From: CAVXXD01 sp963765625 | Lineage (GTDB): Bacteria > Actinomycetota > Geothermincolia > Geothermincolales > Geothermincolaceae | Assembly: GCA_963765625.1 (NCBI GenBank) | Contig: CAVXXD010000015.1 | Coordinates: 136,572-200,571, forward strand | Reading direction: 5' to 3' | DNA length: 64,000 bases | The notes under the pieces: generated by a model | What the model was told of the DNA's origin: nothing | The model's input: the letters and a program-made list of their open reading frames with translations, nothing else | Databases searched by the model: none | Shown: piece after piece, positions 33,765 through 42,046 of the stretch | Numbering within the stretch: the stretch's first letter is position 1 | How the letters are laid out: the number at the start of each line of letters is the position of its first letter | Program-made: the position numbers and the translations under genes

Positions 33765-36161
33765 CTATGCGCGTATGTCTGCACCAAGTTCACGCTTGAG
33801 GGCCTCTACCACAGCAGCGAAGCTCGCTTTGGCTTCCTCGTCTTTGAGGGTGCGATCCACATCGTAGAAAGAAAGATTGAAGGTGATGCTCTTCTCCCCC
33901 TCGGAGATCTGGTTTCCGCGGTAGAGGTCGAACAGTGACACCTCCTTGAGGAGCGCTCCTCCGCTCGAGCGGATGACCTTAAGCACCTTTCCCACCTCTA
34001 CGTCTTCCTTGACAACCAGAGAAAGGTCCATCTGGATGGCGGGGAAACGTGGTACTTCCCGGTAGAGCACGCTTCCCTGGAGCAAGTCAAACAGCCTGCC
34101 GAGGTCCAGTTGCAAAGCCGAGATACCTTCTGGGAGCCCTGCCCTCTTCAGCATCAGGGGATGAAACACCCCCATCTCCCCCACCGGTTCGTCTTGTACT
34201 AGCAGCTCTACTGCCAGGGCTGGATGGAAGTATGGCGTCTTCTTTTTTTCCGTCGAGTGCTGATATATGGCCAATCCTTCCAGCAGGTTCTCCCAGATGC
34301 CTTTCAGGGTATAGAAATCGGCGCGCGCGGGAGGGGTGTCCCACTGCCTGGGAACCCAGTTCCCCTGGAGGGCTATGCCCAGCATGAGGTCTTCCCGGGG
34401 GAGTTTCTCTCCCTGTCGCGGATGGAAAACCTTGCCGATTTCGAAAATGCCGAGATCGGTCTGATGGCGGTTGAAATTGTGGAGTAGGGCTCCGACCAGG
34501 CCGGGGTAGATGCTGGTGCGCATCTCGGAAGCTTCTTCGCTCAAGGGGTTGGCTATGCGCAGGGCTTCTTCTCCCCCACCGAAAAGCGCGTTGCGCTCCG
34601 GCGGTACAAAGGAATAAGTGAGTACCTCGTAAAGGCCAAGTCCGGTCAGGAGGCTTCTCAGTTCCCTTCTGGCTTTCTGCTCGCGGTTGAGCCCCCCTGG
34701 CCCACTGCGGTTGGTGGGGAGGGTCGGGGCGACCTTTGAGTAGCCGTAGATGCGTGCTACTTCTTCGATAAGGTCTATCTCCCTTACCAGGTCCGGCCGG
34801 AAGGCGGGTATCTCCAGAGAGATCTTGCCGTTGTCGGCATCTTCATCTTTTACCAGCAGCCCCAGTCGGCGCATGGTGCCGGAAACCCATGGCGCCTCCA
34901 GCTCCACACCGAGAAGGCGTTCCGCTCTTCCTATCCTCAGCTCGAGGTTTACCGGTACGATGGGTGACGGCAGTACGTCTATGGCCCCTGAGCGGACCTC
35001 CCCGCCCGAAAGCTCCTGCATCAGCCCGGCGGCCCGGTCGGCTGCCTGGCGGCATCCGGAAGGGTCGACCCCTCGTTCGAAGCGGTATGATGCCTCGGAC
35101 GGGAGCTCCTGCTCACGCGCCGTCCGCATTATCGACGGCGGATAGAAATGGGCCGATTCCAGCAGGATAACGCGGGTACCTTCGGACACTTCGGTGTTCT
35201 CTCCCCCCATCACGCCAGCCAGCGCCACCGGGCCCATGGGATCACATATGAGCAAGGTCGAGGAGTGCAGCCGCCTGGACGCTCCGTCCAGGGTCATTAT
35301 CTCTTCACCTTCGTCAGCCCTTCTCACGACGATCTTTCCCTGAGATACCTTTTCGGCGTCAAAAGCATGAAGGGGCTGTCCCACTTCAAGCATCACGTAA
35401 TTGGTCACGTCGACGATGTTGCTGATGGAGCGGACTCCGGCCATCTTCAATCGAACCTGCATCCATAGAGGGGCGGGACGTATGGCTACCTTGTCGATCA
35501 CCCTGGCCACGTAACGTGTGCACAGGTCGGGGTCGAGTATCTCTACCGCGTATCCTTTATCGACCGGGATACCGCTCTCGGCCAGCCGGACCTCGGGATA
35601 TCTCCAGGGAACACCGGTCAGGGCGGATATCTCCCGGGCCATTCCCAGCATGCAGAGGCAATCCGGGCGATTGGGGGTTATCTCCAGGTCCAGCACCGCT
35701 TCATCCAACCCGAGGAGGGCGGCAAGTTCTTCCCCGAGGGGGACCTCGTCCCCCAGGTCGAGTATCCCCGAGGTGTCGTCATTCAACCCCAGTTCCACTC
35801 CGCTGCAGAGCATGCCATGAGACTCCACCCCCCGCAAAGTCGCTTTTTCAATGCGCCGGCCTCCGGGTAGGGTCGATCCCGGCACGGCTACGGCCACGTG
35901 CATCCCTTCCCTGACATTGGGGGCGCCGCAGACGATCTCGTATATGCCTTCACCCCAGTCGACGTCGCAGGTGGTCAACTTGGTAGCCTGGGGGTGCGGC
36001 CTGGCCGCGGTCACGACCCCGGTCATCACACCCTTGACGCCTCGTCCGGGATAGTCGATAGACTCGACGGCGCTTCCGGTGTTGGTAAGCAGGTCGGCCA
36101 AAACTTCGGTGTCCATCTCGATATCGATATACTGTTTTAACCATTCCAGCGGTATTCTCAT
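33765..36161 (-). CDS. pheT: phenylalanyl-tRNA synthetase beta subunit
   Basis: A 798-residue beta subunit of the (alpha-beta)2 enzyme. The N-terminal tRNA-binding OB domain is around GVVTAARPHPQATKLTTCDV. The B3/B4 editing region follows, then B5 (RIGRAERLLG), the catalytic-like core with FERGVDP and PALAVELL, and a C-terminal ferredoxin-fold anticodon-binding domain ending RELGADIRA. Length is typical. It starts 15 bases after pheS ends, completing the infC, rpmI, rplT, rlm, pheS, pheT block. Confidence 0.96.
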   Translation of the reverse strand: MRIPLEWLKQYIDIEMDTEVLADLLTNTGSAVESIDYPGRGVKGVMTGVVTAARPHPQATKLTTCDVDWGEGIYEIVCGAPNVREGMHVAVAVPGSTLPGGRRIEKATLRGVESHGMLCSGVELGLNDDTSGILDLGDEVPLGEELAALLGLDEAVLDLEITPNRPDCLCMLGMAREISALTGVPWRYPEVRLAESGIPVDKGYAVEILDPDLCTRYVARVIDKVAIRPAPLWMQVRLKMAGVRSISNIVDVTNYVMLEVGQPLHAFDAEKVSQGKIVVRRADEGEEIMTLDGASRRLHSSTLLICDPMGPVALAGVMGGENTEVSEGTRVILLESAHFYPPSIMRTAREQELPSEASYRFERGVDPSGCRQAADRAAGLMQELSGGEVRSGAIDVLPSPIVPVNLELRIGRAERLLGVELEAPWVSGTMRRLGLLVKDEDADNGKISLEIPAFRPDLVREIDLIEEVARIYGYSKVAPTLPTNRSGPGGLNREQKARRELRSLLTGLGLYEVLTYSFVPPERNALFGGGEEALRIANPLSEEASEMRTSIYPGLVGALLHNFNRHQTDLGIFEIGKVFHPRQGEKLPREDLMLGIALQGNWVPRQWDTPPARADFYTLKGIWENLLEGLAIYQHSTEKKKTPYFHPALAVELLVQDEPVGEMGVFHPLMLKRAGLPEGISALQLDLGRLFDLLQGSVLYREVPRFPAIQMDLSLVVKEDVEVGKVLKVIRSSGGALLKEVSLFDLYRGNQISEGEKSITFNLSFYDVDRTLKDEEAKASFAAVVEALKRELGADIRA

Positions 36162-36176
36162 CTAAATCACCCCTAC

Positions 36177-37253
36177 CTAGAACTGCCTGAGAAATCTGAG
36201 GTCGTTGTCGAAGAGCATACGGATGTCGGGGATGCCGTATTTCAGCAGGGCTATCCTGTCCACCCCCATGCCGAAAGCAAATCCGGAATAGGCTTCGGGG
36301 TCATAGCCGACGTAGCCGAAGACGTTGGGGTCGATCATGCCCGCTCCCAGTATCTCCAGCCAGCCCGAATGCTTGCAGAGCCGGCAGCCCTTTCCTTCGC
36401 AGATCATGCAAGTGACATCCACTTCGGCACTTGGTTCGGTGAAGGGGAAGAAGTGGGGCCGGAAGCGCACCTGTCTGTCCTCGCCGAACATTGAGCGACA
36501 GAAGCTCTCCAGGGTCCCCTTGAGGTCTCCGAAGGTTATCCCTTCGTCCACCGCAAATCCCTCGACCTGGTGGAACATGGGTGAATGGCTGGCATCCGGC
36601 ACGTCCCTGCGAAAGGCCTTACCCGGGCTGATGACGAAAAGCGGGGGCTTACGCTTCTCCATGGTCCTTATCTGTACGGGCGAGGTGTGACAGCGTAGCA
36701 GCACATCTTCCACCCTTCCCGTCTCGGTCACGATATAGAAGGTATCCGAGAGCGACTTGGAGGGATGATCATCCGGGGTGTTCAGGGCCTCAAAATTGTA
36801 GTAGTCGAGTTCGACCTCGGGTCCCTCCACCACTTCGTACCCGAGCCCAGTGAAGATGTCCTCGATCTCCTCAACGGTAGAATTTATCAGGTGCTTCTTG
36901 CCCCGCGGCAGGTAACGCCCCGGCAGGGACAGGTCGTAGGCCTCGGATTCCAGCGCGGCGGATATGGTCTCGGCTTCGACCTCCTCCTCGCGTTTCCCCA
37001 GTTCCTCCTCCACCAGGCGCTTGAGGAGGTTGCCCAGCCGGCCAGCCCGCGGCTTCTCGTCCGCCGGAAGATCCTTGAGCCTCGCCAGCATCAAGGTTAT
37101 CTCGCCTTTCCGGCCCAGAAAGGATACCCTGACGCTCTCAAGCTCATCCAGGCTCCGTGCCTGTGCCGTGTTTTCCAGCGCCCTTTCGGCCAGTTCCCGG
37201 TATTGCGGATCGCCGGCTAGCACCTCCGGGATACCTCTACCTGCTTCCGCCAT
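36177..37253 (-). CDS. pheS: phenylalanyl-tRNA synthetase alpha subunit
   Basis: A 358-residue catalytic subunit. An N-terminal coiled coil (about residues 1-100) precedes the class II core. Motif 2 is RCHTSPVQIRTM followed by GKAFRRD, FHQVEGFAVDEG matches the phenylalanine pocket region, and motif 3 is GMGVDRIALLKYGI. An unusual CMICEGKGCRLCKHSGW segment provides four cysteines that look like a zinc site, known in many bacterial PheS proteins. The start is preceded by AAGGAGGGG. Confidence 0.96.
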   Translation of the reverse strand: MAEAGRGIPEVLAGDPQYRELAERALENTAQARSLDELESVRVSFLGRKGEITLMLARLKDLPADEKPRAGRLGNLLKRLVEEELGKREEEVEAETISAALESEAYDLSLPGRYLPRGKKHLINSTVEEIEDIFTGLGYEVVEGPEVELDYYNFEALNTPDDHPSKSLSDTFYIVTETGRVEDVLLRCHTSPVQIRTMEKRKPPLFVISPGKAFRRDVPDASHSPMFHQVEGFAVDEGITFGDLKGTLESFCRSMFGEDRQVRFRPHFFPFTEPSAEVDVTCMICEGKGCRLCKHSGWLEILGAGMIDPNVFGYVGYDPEAYSGFAFGMGVDRIALLKYGIPDIRMLFDNDLRFLRQF

Positions 37254-37317
37254 TCTGTTCCCCTCCTTAAGGGCCGGTCGCCTGGGCGGCCTTCCCGATT
37301 CTCATCGAAACCAGAAC

Positions 37318-38124
37318 CTACCTTTGGGTCATACCCCTTCTTATCTCATAGAAGAGGAGCGCCGCCGCGGACGCCACATTAAGCGACTCCGCCTTCCCGA
37401 ATATGGGGATTGCCACGCGCTGGTCGACCAGTGCGGCGTCTTCTTCCGGGATACCCCAGGCCTCGTTACCCAAGACAATGACGGTCTTTTCACCCCAGGC
37501 GTACTCCCAGAAACTCTCGCCCGCTTTCGGATCCGCGGCCACTACGGTCCAGCCGCGCTCCTTCAGTTCCGGCAGGACCTTCGCAGGCTCCATGTCAATT
37601 GCGATGGGCAAGTGGAACAGTGAGCCCGCTGTCGCACGCACCGTCTTGGGATTGTAGAGGTCGGCGGAGCGTTTGCTCACCAGCACCGCGGACATTCCAG
37701 CAGCGTCCGCTGCCCGGATCATGGTGCCGAGATTTCCCGGGTCCCGTACCTGGTCCATGAAGACCAGCGGCCCCAGTCCGTACAGCCGTTCAAAGTCTTC
37801 CCCGACATGCATGAAGGGCAGCACCATAAGGATGCCGGGCGGAGTCACCGTGTTGGCCAGGGCGGACATCACCTCCGTTGTGACGAGGAAGACGTCCTTG
37901 CATGCACCACTTATCTGGTCCGAAATAGCAGATACCTGCCTGCTGCCCTCATTGGTCATGAAGAGAGCTTCTATGCGGATTCCGGAAGACAGGGCTTCTT
38001 TTAGAACCTGCGCTCCTTCTCCCAGGTACAGCTTCTGCTCGTAACGGTGCGTCCTCTTCTTGAGCTTGAGGCTCTCCTTTACGCGGCGGTTGCTCCTGGA
38101 GGTTATCTCACCTGTCCATTGCAC
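37318..38124 (-). CDS. TrmH/SpoU-family RNA 2'-O-ribose methyltransferase
   Basis: A 268-residue SPOUT methyltransferase. The N-terminal substrate-binding L30e-like part starts TGEITSRSNRRVKESLKLKKR. The knot domain shows VFMDQVRDPGNLGTMIRAADAAG (motif 1), VLGNEAWGIP (motif 2) and IPIFGKAESLNVASAAA (motif 3). It methylates a ribose in rRNA or tRNA. Its place between rplT and pheS is common in Firmicutes and Actinobacteria. The likely start is GTG at 38124. The exact RNA target is not determined. Confidence 0.9.
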   Translation of the reverse strand: MQWTGEITSRSNRRVKESLKLKKRTHRYEQKLYLGEGAQVLKEALSSGIRIEALFMTNEGSRQVSAISDQISGACKDVFLVTTEVMSALANTVTPPGILMVLPFMHVGEDFERLYGLGPLVFMDQVRDPGNLGTMIRAADAAGMSAVLVSKRSADLYNPKTVRATAGSLFHLPIAIDMEPAKVLPELKERGWTVVAADPKAGESFWEYAWGEKTVIVLGNEAWGIPEEDAALVDQRVAIPIFGKAESLNVASAAALLFYEIRRGMTQR

Positions 38125-38128
38125 TCCG

Positions 38129-38518
38129 TTAACCCGCCTTAACCTCCTGCAGGTTGGAGGATTTCTCCAGCTCCTGCTTGGCCAGGTCCGCCAGCTGCTT
38201 GAAGGCCTCGGGCTCCCTCACCGCCAGGTCGGCCAGGACCTTGCGGTCAACTTCAACCCCGGCCTGCTTGAGGCCGTAGATAAATCGGTTGTAGCTCAGG
38301 CCGTTGATGCGGGCCGCCGCGTTGATGCGGGCGATCCACAGGCGGCGAAAATCGCCCTTGCGCACTCTGCGATCGCGGTAGGCGTACTGCAGAGAGTGCA
38401 TCACCTGTTCCTTGGCCACTTTGTACTGGCGGCTGCGTGCGCCGCGGTACCCCTTGGCCATCTTCATTATCTTTTTGCGTCTATTGCGGCTGGCGACCGC
38501 GTGCCTCGTTCTGGACAT
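38129..38518 (-). CDS. rplT: 50S ribosomal protein L20
   Basis: 129 residues starting MSRTRHAVASRNRRKKIMKMAKGYRG with the long basic N-terminal tail and WIARINAAARING core of L20. It binds 23S rRNA early in large-subunit assembly and in many bacteria represses its own infC-rpmI-rplT operon. It ends 4 bases before the rRNA methyltransferase start. Confidence 0.98.
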   Translation of the reverse strand: MSRTRHAVASRNRRKKIMKMAKGYRGARSRQYKVAKEQVMHSLQYAYRDRRVRKGDFRRLWIARINAAARINGLSYNRFIYGLKQAGVEVDRKVLADLAVREPEAFKQLADLAKQELEKSSNLQEVKAG

Positions 38519-38551
38519 CTAAATCAGCTCCTTGAAAATATCCCTTGTCGC

Positions 38552-38746
38552 TCAGGACCCAATCAGTCTTTTAACCTTGGCCTGGTCGCTCGCGGCCACC
38601 TCTCCCGGCTTCCTGAAAGCGCGTTTACGCTTGGCGCTCTTCTTGGTGAGGATATGGCTGCCGCAAGCTTTCCTGCGCATTACTTTTCCCGTACCGGTGG
38701 TGCGGAAGCGCTTTGCCGCTCCGCGGTGTGTCTTCATTTTCGGCAT
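38552..38746 (-). CDS. rpmI: 50S ribosomal protein L35
   Basis: 64 residues, MPKMKTHRGAAKRFRTTGTGK, the invariant L35 opening with a strongly basic composition. Its ATG directly follows the infC stop (TAGATG), and rplT follows 33 bases on. Confidence 0.98.
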   Translation of the reverse strand: MPKMKTHRGAAKRFRTTGTGKVMRRKACGSHILTKKSAKRKRAFRKPGEVAASDQAKVKRLIGS

Positions 38747-39313
38747 CTATGTGTCCTCGCTTTCTTCCTTTGCCTTCTTCGTGGAGGGGTGGGTATCTCC
38801 CCTACGGTGGAGAACGGCCGGGGTCAGGACCATGACCATGTTCCTGCCGTCAAGTTTGGGCTTCGACTCCACCGTGCCCAGTTCTTTAATGTCTTCGGCC
38901 AGCCTTACCAGGAGTTTCTCGCCAAGTTCCGTGTGGGTCATCTCGCGGCCCCGGAACATTACCGTGACCTTGACTTTATGCCCCGACTCCAGGAAGCGGC
39001 GAATGTGCTTCGTCTTGGTCTCATAGTCATGGGGGTCTATCTTGGGCCGCATCTTCATCTCTTTGAAGGTGACCAGAGTCTGTTTTTTTCTGGCTTCCTT
39101 CATCCTGATGTCCTGCTCGTAGCGATACTTGCTGTAGTCCATGATGCGGCATACCGGCGGGCTTCCGTTGGGGTCCACCTCCACCAGGTCCAGACCGAGG
39201 TCGTCCGCCACTTTCTGAGCTTCTTCCAGGGTTTTTATCCCTAGCTGCTCCCCGTCTCCCGATATGAGTCGTACCTCTTTCGCCCGGATGCTCTTGTTTA
39301 TTCTGGCGTCCAG
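38747..39313 (-). CDS. infC: translation initiation factor IF-3, non-standard or damaged start
   Basis: Prevents subunit joining and checks initiator tRNA. IF-3 similarity runs from RINKSIRAKEVRLISGDGEQ through MDYSKYRYEQ and KMRPKIDPHDYETKTKHI to AVLHRRGDTHPS. This N-terminal part has no in-frame ATG, GTG or TTG before the GTG at 39211, which would cut off the first 30 conserved residues. In-frame options are CTG at 39313 or ATA at 39301; rare starts are known for infC. Alternatively GTG at 39324, which has a good GGAGG site, would fit if one base nearby is wrong. The upstream end is therefore uncertain. Confidence 0.9.
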   Translation of the reverse strand: MDARINKSIRAKEVRLISGDGEQLGIKTLEEAQKVADDLGLDLVEVDPNGSPPVCRIMDYSKYRYEQDIRMKEARKKQTLVTFKEMKMRPKIDPHDYETKTKHIRRFLESGHKVKVTVMFRGREMTHTELGEKLLVRLAEDIKELGTVESKPKLDGRNMVMVLTPAVLHRRGDTHPSTKKAKEESEDT

Positions 39314-39463
39314 TCCTCTCCCACTTCCTTTCCTCCTCCGTCAGCACAAAAATATAGGACAACGGCACCGGCCGCCATCCCTGGCTTGTTAATCTCGATA
39401 ACCCGGCCGCTCCTGCCGCAAGGTGAGAGGCTTTCGCCTCTTCTTTGCAATATTCAGTTACAA
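39314..39463 (-). promoter_or_regulatory. structured 5' leader of infC-rpmI-rplT operon (candidate)
   Basis: About 150 untranslated bases between the promoter and infC. They contain a GNRA-capped hairpin (GAGGC GAAA GCCTC at about 39424-39440) and two GC-rich blocks sharing CGGCCG that can pair, then a U-rich stretch before the Shine-Dalgarno site. This fits an L20/IF-3 autoregulatory leader, but I cannot match it to a known leader family. Confidence 0.4.
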
Positions 39464-39469
39464 GAGAGA

Positions 39470-39498
39470 AGTATAGGATACACAGCGCTTCCTGTCCA
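39470..39498 (-). promoter_or_regulatory. promoter for infC operon
   Basis: On the minus strand, TGGACA (39498-39493), 17-bp spacer and TATACT (39475-39470), upstream of the infC leader. Confidence 0.65.
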
Positions 39499-39534
39499 GT
39501 TCCCGTGAAATGTCCCGCCGGTAAGCCCCAAAAG

Positions 39535-39558
39535 AAAAAAGCCGCCTTGGCGGCTTTT
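39535..39558 (-). terminator. terminator after tRNA-Ala
   Basis: GCCGCC/GGCGGC stem (39541-39554) with a tight loop and six T on the minus strand, directly downstream of tRNA-Ala. Confidence 0.85.
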
Positions 39559-39562
39559 GTTC

Positions 39563-39638
39563 TGGTGGAGCTGAGGGGACTCGAACCCCTGGTCTCTACC
39601 ATGCCGAGGTAGCGCTTTCCCAGCTAAGCTACAGCCCC
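39563..39638 (-). tRNA. tRNA-Ala (anticodon GGC)
   Basis: 76 bases with encoded CCA. The acceptor GGGGCTG/CAGCTCC includes the G3-U70 alanine identity pair. The anticodon stem is CTACC/GGTAG and the loop TCGGCAT gives GGC. As in tRNA-Val here, position 33 is C, not U. Confidence 0.94.
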
Positions 39639-39674
39639 TAGTTTTTCAAAGACGTTCTCCCAATACAGGAATGT

Positions 39675-39703
39675 AGTATAAGCCTGCACCCGTCATGCGT
39701 CAA
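39675..39703 (-). promoter_or_regulatory. promoter for tRNA-Ala
   Basis: On the minus strand, TTGACG (39703-39698), 17-bp spacer and TATACT (39680-39675), 36 bases before the mature tRNA 5' end. Confidence 0.8.
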
Positions 39704-39716
39704 TACGGCCTGGGCC

Positions 39717-40046
39717 TTACTCCTCCCAATGAACCAGGGGGGCGTCCTTCCACAGCCTTTCAAGCTCGTAAAAGTCCCGCTCTTCCTGTAAGAAGACATG
39801 TACCACCAGGTCGATATAGTCCAGAAGGATCCACCGCCGGTACTTCTCGCCTTCCCTCCGTGAAGCTTTTTCACCCAGTTCCCTGAGCTTTTCTTCTACC
39901 GTTTCCTTGATACGCGCCACCTGACGGTCGTTGGCGCCGCTGCAGATGACGAAGTAGTCCGTCATGGAGGTGACTTCGCGCATGTCCAGGATCAGGATGC
40001 CGTTGGCCTTTTTGTCAGCGGCCGCCCTGGCTGCCGCTATGGCCAT
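39717..40046 (-). CDS. rsfS: ribosome silencing factor RsfS
   Basis: 109 residues from the ATG at 40046, starting MAIAAARAAADKKANGILILDMREVTSMTDYFVICSG, the RsfS/Iojap fold, through IDLVVHVFLQEERDFYELERLW. It binds L14 and blocks subunit joining in starvation. In-frame similarity appears to extend upstream (VTADSRE), and a strong AAAGGAGG lies 24 bases before this ATG, three bases before a GTT codon. The real start may therefore be about seven codons earlier, with an unusual or misread start codon. It follows the LytR-C-type gene, as in many Actinobacteria. Confidence 0.93.
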   Translation of the reverse strand: MAIAAARAAADKKANGILILDMREVTSMTDYFVICSGANDRQVARIKETVEEKLRELGEKASRREGEKYRRWILLDYIDLVVHVFLQEERDFYELERLWKDAPLVHWEE

Positions 40047-40088
40047 CTCTCTTGAATCCGCCGTAACCGGCCTCCTTTCACATCGCGA

Positions 40089-41435
40089 TCATTTACTATT
40101 CTTCCCGGCCAGGTCGTTTCCGACGACGATGGTGATTTCGTCGGGAGATTCCTTGAACTCTACCTTTGGAATCCCGAAAAGCTGGGCCACATATTCAGCG
40201 AGCGCCTTTTTCAGAGGATCGCTGGTACCGTAGTATAACACGCTGGTCTGATGGGAAAAGTCGTTGTACTCCTGTCCATCGACTACGACTTTGGCGTTTC
40301 CTCCGGAATCAGCCACCATGAACCCCCTGCCCTCCAATAGGTTTCTGAGGTTGGAGCCCGCTCCCACCACACCGCAACCGTTCAGAATGGTTATGTCGGG
40401 TAAAGTGACCGTCCGGGACCCCTTGACCATGCCATCCGACCAGGCACTGAGCAGTGAGGCAAAATACTCGTTTCTCCCTTCCTCCCCCGAGCCGGAGGGG
40501 CTTAAGGTAAAGGTACCAGGCGCCTCTTCCAGCACAGCAGAGAGATCCTCCTGGGACAATCCCGCGATGCCGGAAAAAGCCTCCTCGAGATAAGGCTGGC
40601 TGCGCCGCACACGCTCGTAGTATTCGTCCGCCCCCCCTTCGTCCAGCAGGTATGAGATCACCCGGTCCATATCCTTGATGGTCCGGCCTGCCGCCACCTT
40701 CTCTCGCGCCTGGGTGTAGATGTTATTGATCTGGGTATCAGAGAAGACTTCCACGGGCGGGAATTCAAGGCCTTCGAAGAGAAACAACGCTTTTTTTATC
40801 GGCAGGACGGCGACATAATGGGCCGTCTGCCCCGTAATCCTTTCAATGATGTACCGCAGCTCTCCGGGGTGTTCGATGTTCCCCCCGAGGGCATCGGAAA
40901 GGCTCAAGTCCTTGCCGTCCTGGCTCTTTCCGACCAGGCCTTCGGATATCCAGTACATATTGATGGTGCCGTCGCGGTTCCAGCCGATCTCGACGATGCC
41001 GTGAATCACGCCATTGTCATCGGTAAGGCCTATCACGGTATTGATCGTTTCATCCTGGTACTCCTGCCCGGTTGTGGGGTTGGTAAGAAAAAGATGTGCC
41101 TCCTGGGCTTCCACCGGCTTTTCATCCTCCCACAGGCTGGTTACCTTGTCATTGATCCAGTTCCATTCCAGGACGGTCAGCGCCGCAAGCCCGCCTATCA
41201 ACAAAATGACGACCAGGGCTATCGCGAATTTTTTACGCCCGTTCTTTTTGCTCTCGTCAACCGGCTGGCTGGATCTGGAGGCTCTGGTTTCGCCGTCCTT
41301 TTCGACTGGTTCGTTGCCGGCATCGCTCAACAGGTCGTCGGCGCTTATCCTGCGCTGCCCGGTCGAGGAAACGGCCTTCTTCCCCCGGCGTTTCTTCTTG
41401 CCTTCCTTCTCTTTTTTCGGTTTATCTTCCTGCAT
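40089..41435 (-). CDS. membrane-anchored LytR-CpsA-Psr-like protein with LytR-C domain
   Basis: A 448-residue protein. A lysine-rich cytoplasmic N terminus (residues 1-70) is followed by one membrane helix (FAIALVVILLIGGLAALTVL) and an extracytoplasmic part. The middle (about 110-320) resembles an LCP domain only weakly, without the usual conserved Asp/Arg cluster. The C-terminal part, TVTLPDITILNGCGVVGAGSNL to SVLYYGTSDPLKKALAEYVA, is a clear LytR_C domain. LCP proteins attach glycopolymers to peptidoglycan. Its place between nadD and rsfS is the usual actinobacterial/Firmicutes context. Confidence 0.75.
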   Translation of the reverse strand: MQEDKPKKEKEGKKKRRGKKAVSSTGQRRISADDLLSDAGNEPVEKDGETRASRSSQPVDESKKNGRKKFAIALVVILLIGGLAALTVLEWNWINDKVTSLWEDEKPVEAQEAHLFLTNPTTGQEYQDETINTVIGLTDDNGVIHGIVEIGWNRDGTINMYWISEGLVGKSQDGKDLSLSDALGGNIEHPGELRYIIERITGQTAHYVAVLPIKKALFLFEGLEFPPVEVFSDTQINNIYTQAREKVAAGRTIKDMDRVISYLLDEGGADEYYERVRRSQPYLEEAFSGIAGLSQEDLSAVLEEAPGTFTLSPSGSGEEGRNEYFASLLSAWSDGMVKGSRTVTLPDITILNGCGVVGAGSNLRNLLEGRGFMVADSGGNAKVVVDGQEYNDFSHQTSVLYYGTSDPLKKALAEYVAQLFGIPKVEFKESPDEITIVVGNDLAGKNSK

Positions 41436-41442
41436 GCCGTCC

Positions 41443-42045
41443 CTATCTATACAGACCGTTCTTTTCGATAAAGCCCGCCACTTCCCGGGGCACCAGATAG
41501 CGGATGGACCTTCTCTCTTTCACCCTTTGACGTATGTCCGTGGAAGAAATGTCCAATCCGGGCATGGCCATCCGAGTAACCCGGGGGTGTGAAGCGAACT
41601 TCCTGCCGGCTTTGACGGTATGCCCCGGCCTCTCAATGGCTATGAAGACACACAGTTCCAGCAGGCCCTCAGGGTCCTTCCACCCGGATAGATCCAGCAG
41701 GGTATCCGACCCGCCGATGAAGTACAGTTCCCCTCGGGCTCCGTAGGTTTTTTTCAAGGCCCGCATGGTGTCCACGGTGTACGAAGGTCCAGGGCGGTCT
41801 ACTTCAAAGCGCGATACTTTCAGCTGCGGATGAGATGCCGTAGCAATGACCGCCATGAGGTAGCGCGTTTCGGGGTCGAGGATCTCTTCCCCTTGTTTGA
41901 AGGGGGAGATAGCCGCGGGAACGAAGACCACTTCATCCAGCCCGAACTGGTCAAGCGCTTCTTGCGCGGCCGCCAGGTGCCCCAGGTGTATGGGATCGAA
42001 GGTGCCGCCCATCACCCCTATGCGCTTCGTCCTCAGACGCCCCAT
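41443..42045 (-). CDS. nadD: nicotinate-nucleotide adenylyltransferase
   Basis: 200 residues. GVMGGTFDPIHLGHLAAAQEA is the nucleotidyltransferase phosphate loop and HxGH motif, PAAISPFKQ binds substrate, and the ISSTDIRQRV motif closes the active site. It makes NaAD from NaMN and ATP in NAD synthesis. It ends 7 bases before the LytR-C-type gene and starts 1 base after proA ends, so proB-proA-nadD form one run. Confidence 0.95.
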   Translation of the reverse strand: MGRLRTKRIGVMGGTFDPIHLGHLAAAQEALDQFGLDEVVFVPAAISPFKQGEEILDPETRYLMAVIATASHPQLKVSRFEVDRPGPSYTVDTMRALKKTYGARGELYFIGGSDTLLDLSGWKDPEGLLELCVFIAIERPGHTVKAGRKFASHPRVTRMAMPGLDISSTDIRQRVKERRSIRYLVPREVAGFIEKNGLYR

Positions 42046-42046
42046 C

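Noticed and set aside
38060..39244. 394-codon + strand frame across rplT, rpmI and infC
   Set aside because: It is antisense to three conserved translation genes and its sequence resembles no protein.
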